DNA of 7,933 nt, from assembly GCA_005884465.1 (NCBI GenBank), contig VAZH01000143.1, positions 1 through 7,933 on the forward strand. The letters are read 5' to 3'. This document shows positions 5,800 through 7,933 of the stretch, piece by piece (the stretch's first letter is position 1; each line of letters begins with the position of its first letter). The notes under the pieces were generated by a model. The model was not told the DNA's origin. It saw nothing but the letters and a program-made list of their open reading frames with translations, and did no database searches. This DNA is from Alphaproteobacteria bacterium. GTDB lineage: Bacteria; Pseudomonadota; Alphaproteobacteria; Rhizobiales; Xanthobacteraceae. The position numbers were made by a program, and so were the translations under genes.

Positions 5800-6039
5800 G
5801 TGCCAGATCAACCGAGACGACCAAGGACCCTGAACGACGCCCGAACCGAAGCTGAAGCCGCGTTCAAGCGGACCACGACCAAGGTGGCAGAGGCGCCGCC
5901 CAAAAAGACCACGCTTCCGGGTGTGAAGGAACTGGTTTCGCTGCGGATCGACCAGGACGTTCTCCAACACTTCCAGGAGGGCGGACCCGGCTGGCAGGAT
6001 CGCATCAATGATGCGCTGAGGAAGGCGGCAGGTAAATAA
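5800..6039 (+). CDS. BrnA-like ribbon-helix-helix protein, orphan
   Basis: This is a 79-residue basic protein. The C-terminal part (about 44-79) matches the BrnA antitoxin pattern: strand LVSLRI, helix DQDVLQHFQEGG, then the signature GWQDRINDALRKAAG. BrnA antitoxins bind DNA as ribbon-helix-helix dimers and neutralise the RNase toxin BrnT, repressing their own operon. The first ~40 residues are charged, alanine- and threonine-rich and probably disordered. BrnT is normally encoded directly upstream; here that place is taken by cysK, and no BrnT-like frame is visible anywhere in the window, so this is an orphan. The GTG start at 5800 follows GAAGG (5786-5790, inside the end of cysK) by 9 nt. 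Whether it still acts as an antitoxin, or as a DNA-binding regulator of the cysK unit, cannot be decided from sequence. Confidence 0.8.
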   Translation: MPDQPRRPRTLNDARTEAEAAFKRTTTKVAEAPPKKTTLPGVKELVSLRIDQDVLQHFQEGGPGWQDRINDALRKAAGK

Positions 6040-6053
6040 GCCGGGCACGGTTC

Positions 6054-6374
6054 ATGCGCTCACATCTAGTGCGCGTTTGGCTTGCGCTTCTCGCCGGAGC
6101 GCAAATGACGTCGGCGTCGGCGGAATCGGTGCCGTTCAACTGCGTCATTTTGCCGGGCAGTGAGTTGGCCAGCATCATGATGACAAATTCGCTGGCGAGC
6201 GACGCCTCCTGCATCGTGACCTGCAAGTTCTCAACGACCAAATACGACAACAATCCGCAGATCACCTGCGCCAAACCGATTCCGGCCGGCAAGGAAGTGG
6301 AAATGTGCCGGCTGTCGTCGGGCGGCGATAAAATGGTGAAACTGACGGAGGGGCACGCGGAGTGCACAAGATAG
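6054..6374 (+). CDS. Small exported six-cysteine protein
   Basis: This 106-residue protein has a clear Sec signal peptide: a basic start MRSHLVR, a hydrophobic core VWLALLAGA, and a probable cleavage after ASA (23|24). The mature part of about 83 residues has exactly six cysteines (30, 53, 57, 72, 85, 104), enough for three disulfides in the oxidising periplasm or outside. I recognise no family. It lies 14 nt after the brnA-like gene, so it is probably the last gene of the cysK transcript, followed by the terminator at 6391-6416. The ATG at 6054 has no clear Shine-Dalgarno; the next in-frame ATG (6105) would destroy the signal peptide, so 6054 is preferred. It may depend on coupling to the upstream gene. 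Confidence 0.8.
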   Translation: MRSHLVRVWLALLAGAQMTSASAESVPFNCVILPGSELASIMMTNSLASDASCIVTCKFSTTKYDNNPQITCAKPIPAGKEVEMCRLSSGGDKMVKLTEGHAECTR

Positions 6375-6390
6375 ATCGACGCGAAGACCA

Positions 6391-6416
6391 AAAAGCCCGG
6401 GATGAACCGGGCTTTT
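6391..6416. terminator. Symmetric (bidirectional) intrinsic terminator
   Basis: AAAAGCCCGG (6391-6400) and CCGGGCTTTT (6407-6416) form a perfect 10-bp stem with a 6-nt loop. The A-run on the left and T-run on the right let it work in both directions. It sits between the convergent cysK-unit end (6374) and caspase-gene end (6447), so one hairpin probably serves both. Confidence 0.85.
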
Positions 6417-6446
6417 GCTAGTCGAGCGAAGTCAGTGATCGGACGA

Positions 6447-7880
6447 TCAGCGTCGGAGCATGCCGCCAACGACGCCGCCCATGACCCCGCCGATGAAGGC
6501 GGCACCGGGATCCGGGCCACCACCGCTACGCTGACCGCCGCCGCCACCGCCGCCACCTCCGCTGCTGCGGCGCGCAGGACGAGCCGGCTTTTCGTCGGAG
6601 TCGTCGCGGGAGGCGGTTGGGGTGGCTGCGACGATTTCTGTCAACAGCGCCTTGTGCTGCAGCCTGTTGAGGTAACCGGTCTTGGGGTAGCCGCGCGCCG
6701 CCTGCCAGCGCGTAATCACCGCACGCGTCGACTCGTCGAACTTGCCGGTAATCCTGGTATCGAAACCAAGGCCGGTCAGCCGGCGCTGCACGTCGCGGCG
6801 CTGGCCTTTGTCGAGGCCGATCTGGTCTTCCGTGGTCTGGCTGGATTCCTCAGTGAACGTCAGGGGATCGATGCCGGTCGTCAGGTTGCGGGTCGTGGTC
6901 GACAGACCGCTCTCCAGAGCGGCGATCCGAGCCAGCGCGAGCGGTTTGAACTGGCCATTGGGATAGCTGGTCAGATAAGCGTTGAGCTCTTCCGGCTTGT
7001 TCGACTCCTTGACCGAGCGCCAAAATTCCAGCTCGACGTCGGTAGCAGCGGAGGTTGAGGCAGCAGCAGCCCGGGCTGAAGACGCCGGTGCGGCGCCGGC
7101 AACAGGTGCCGAAACCGGATTGAGATAGACCGAGCCGATCAGGTTGGTGTGGCCCCAAGGCAGCTGGCCCTTGTTGGTCTCTTCGTTGACCTGCGCGCGC
7201 ACCTCGGTCATCGCCTGCTGAATCTCGAGGCCGGGCGAGGTGATGTGGGCAATCAGGGCGCGCGTAAACGGACTGTTGGTGCCTTCCTGGCCGTCCAGCG
7301 CGGTCTGCCCGGGACCCGTCGCGAAGGCGATCAGGGTGCCTTCACCGGATTTCATTTCCGCAAGCCCCGACTGTACCGACACGCTGCGGGTCGCGGAATT
7401 TGATTTGATCTTGGCGGTGAAGGGATTGTCGCGGCAGGCATCGAGGAACACGAGCTTGACCTTGGCGTCGCTCATGGTCTGGTCGAGCGTGAGGTCGATA
7501 TTGATCGCGGCCCCGAGCTTGACGTCCATTTCCGACTTGATGTCGGCATCGATCGGCAACAAATAGTTGGTTCCGCTGATGGCGATGCCGTGGCCGGCGT
7601 AGAAAAATACCGCGACGTCGGCGCCTTGCGCCTTCTTGCCGAATTCAAGCAGGCGCTCGGTCATTTTATCGCGGGTAAGATTGGTGCCTTCGACGACTTC
7701 AAAGCCCACATTGCGAAGCACGGCCGCCATCGCCTGGGCGTCGATCGCAGGGTTCGGAAGCTGCGCTACGTTTTTGTAGGCGCCATTGCCGACGACAAAG
7801 GCGATGCGCCGGTCGGCCTTGGCCGCTTGCGCCGAGAACAACATGCAAAACAGGGAAACAATAACGGTGAGATAGCGCAT
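6447..7880 (-). CDS. Exported caspase-like (C14) protein with peptidoglycan-binding-like domain and glycine-zipper tail
   Basis: This is a 477-residue protein. A signal peptide (1-22, RYLTVIVSLFCMLFSAQAAKA) is followed by a caspase-like domain (24-255): RIAFVVGNGAY at its start, catalytic His97 in FFYAGHG, and catalytic Cys149 in LVFLDACRDNPF. A short FWRSVKESNKPEELNAYL repeat (286-323), common in bacterial caspase-like proteins, comes next, then a peptidoglycan_binding_1-like domain (about 357-415: GQRRDVQRRLTGLGF, FDESTRAVITRWQAARGY). The end has a charged Ser/Arg stretch, nine glycines (441-449) and a glycine zipper FIGGVMGGVVGGML (462-475). Both catalytic residues are present, so it may be an active cysteine protease in the periplasm; the substrate is unknown. 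The ATG at 7880 gives a normal signal peptide; a TTG at 7919 or an ATG at 7907 are in-frame alternatives, and the frame stays open to the window edge. It faces the cysK unit across a shared terminator. Confidence 0.9.
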   Translation of the reverse strand: MRYLTVIVSLFCMLFSAQAAKADRRIAFVVGNGAYKNVAQLPNPAIDAQAMAAVLRNVGFEVVEGTNLTRDKMTERLLEFGKKAQGADVAVFFYAGHGIAISGTNYLLPIDADIKSEMDVKLGAAINIDLTLDQTMSDAKVKLVFLDACRDNPFTAKIKSNSATRSVSVQSGLAEMKSGEGTLIAFATGPGQTALDGQEGTNSPFTRALIAHITSPGLEIQQAMTEVRAQVNEETNKGQLPWGHTNLIGSVYLNPVSAPVAGAAPASSARAAAASTSAATDVELEFWRSVKESNKPEELNAYLTSYPNGQFKPLALARIAALESGLSTTTRNLTTGIDPLTFTEESSQTTEDQIGLDKGQRRDVQRRLTGLGFDTRITGKFDESTRAVITRWQAARGYPKTGYLNRLQHKALLTEIVAATPTASRDDSDEKPARPARRSSGGGGGGGGGQRSGGGPDPGAAFIGGVMGGVVGGMLRR

Positions 7881-7933
7881 CTGAAAGCCCCGGATCGAAT
7901 CGAGCATCTTACGCTGCAACGCGTCATGGCAGA

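Noticed and set aside
6402..7058. 218-codon forward open frame opposite the caspase-like gene
   Set aside because: It is antisense to a recognised multi-domain protein and its residues are those expected from a GC-rich shadow frame.

Overview
The window looks like chromosomal DNA from a GC-rich alphaproteobacterium, most likely Bradyrhizobium or a close relative. This rests on the queA-tgt pair, the style of the Crp/Fnr-type regulator, several small hypothetical proteins of a bradyrhizobial type, and an intergenic palindromic element after tgt that I remember as a common dispersed repeat in that group. The assignment comes from recognition, not from a search.

Layout. 1-1958 (+): the 3' part of queA overlaps tgt by one base; together they make a queuosine tRNA-modification operon. 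The Tgt protein is intact but has lost all four residues that bind structural zinc in characterised bacterial enzymes. 1959-2055: palindromic repeat element. 2083-2298 (-): a 71-residue protein with two CxxC pairs and a perfect Shine-Dalgarno. 2311-3166: a long stretch with no convincing gene, holding a 16-bp tandem repeat, small palindromes and a possible 14-codon ORF. 3167-3865 (+): a Crp/Fnr-family regulator starting at TTG. 4059-4250 (+): a 63-residue hypothetical protein. 4251-4816: intergenic, with a 12-bp tandem duplication, two mutually exclusive hairpins (one a good intrinsic terminator), a probable reverse-strand gene remnant and a direct repeat just ahead of cysK.

4817-6374 (+): a compact unit of cysK (cysteine synthase), an orphan BrnA-like antitoxin 2 nt downstream, and a small exported six-cysteine protein 14 nt further on. 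It closes at a strong symmetric terminator (6391-6416), which also serves the convergent gene. 6447-7880 (-): an exported caspase-like (C14) protein with a peptidoglycan-binding-like domain, a polyglycine linker and a glycine-zipper C-terminus.

Most of the window is ordinary housekeeping and accessory chromosome. The points most worth pursuing are the zinc-ligand-free Tgt, the BrnA-like protein coupled to cysK without a visible BrnT toxin, and the caspase-like protein's tail. I did not find a clear multi-gene defence or mobile system.
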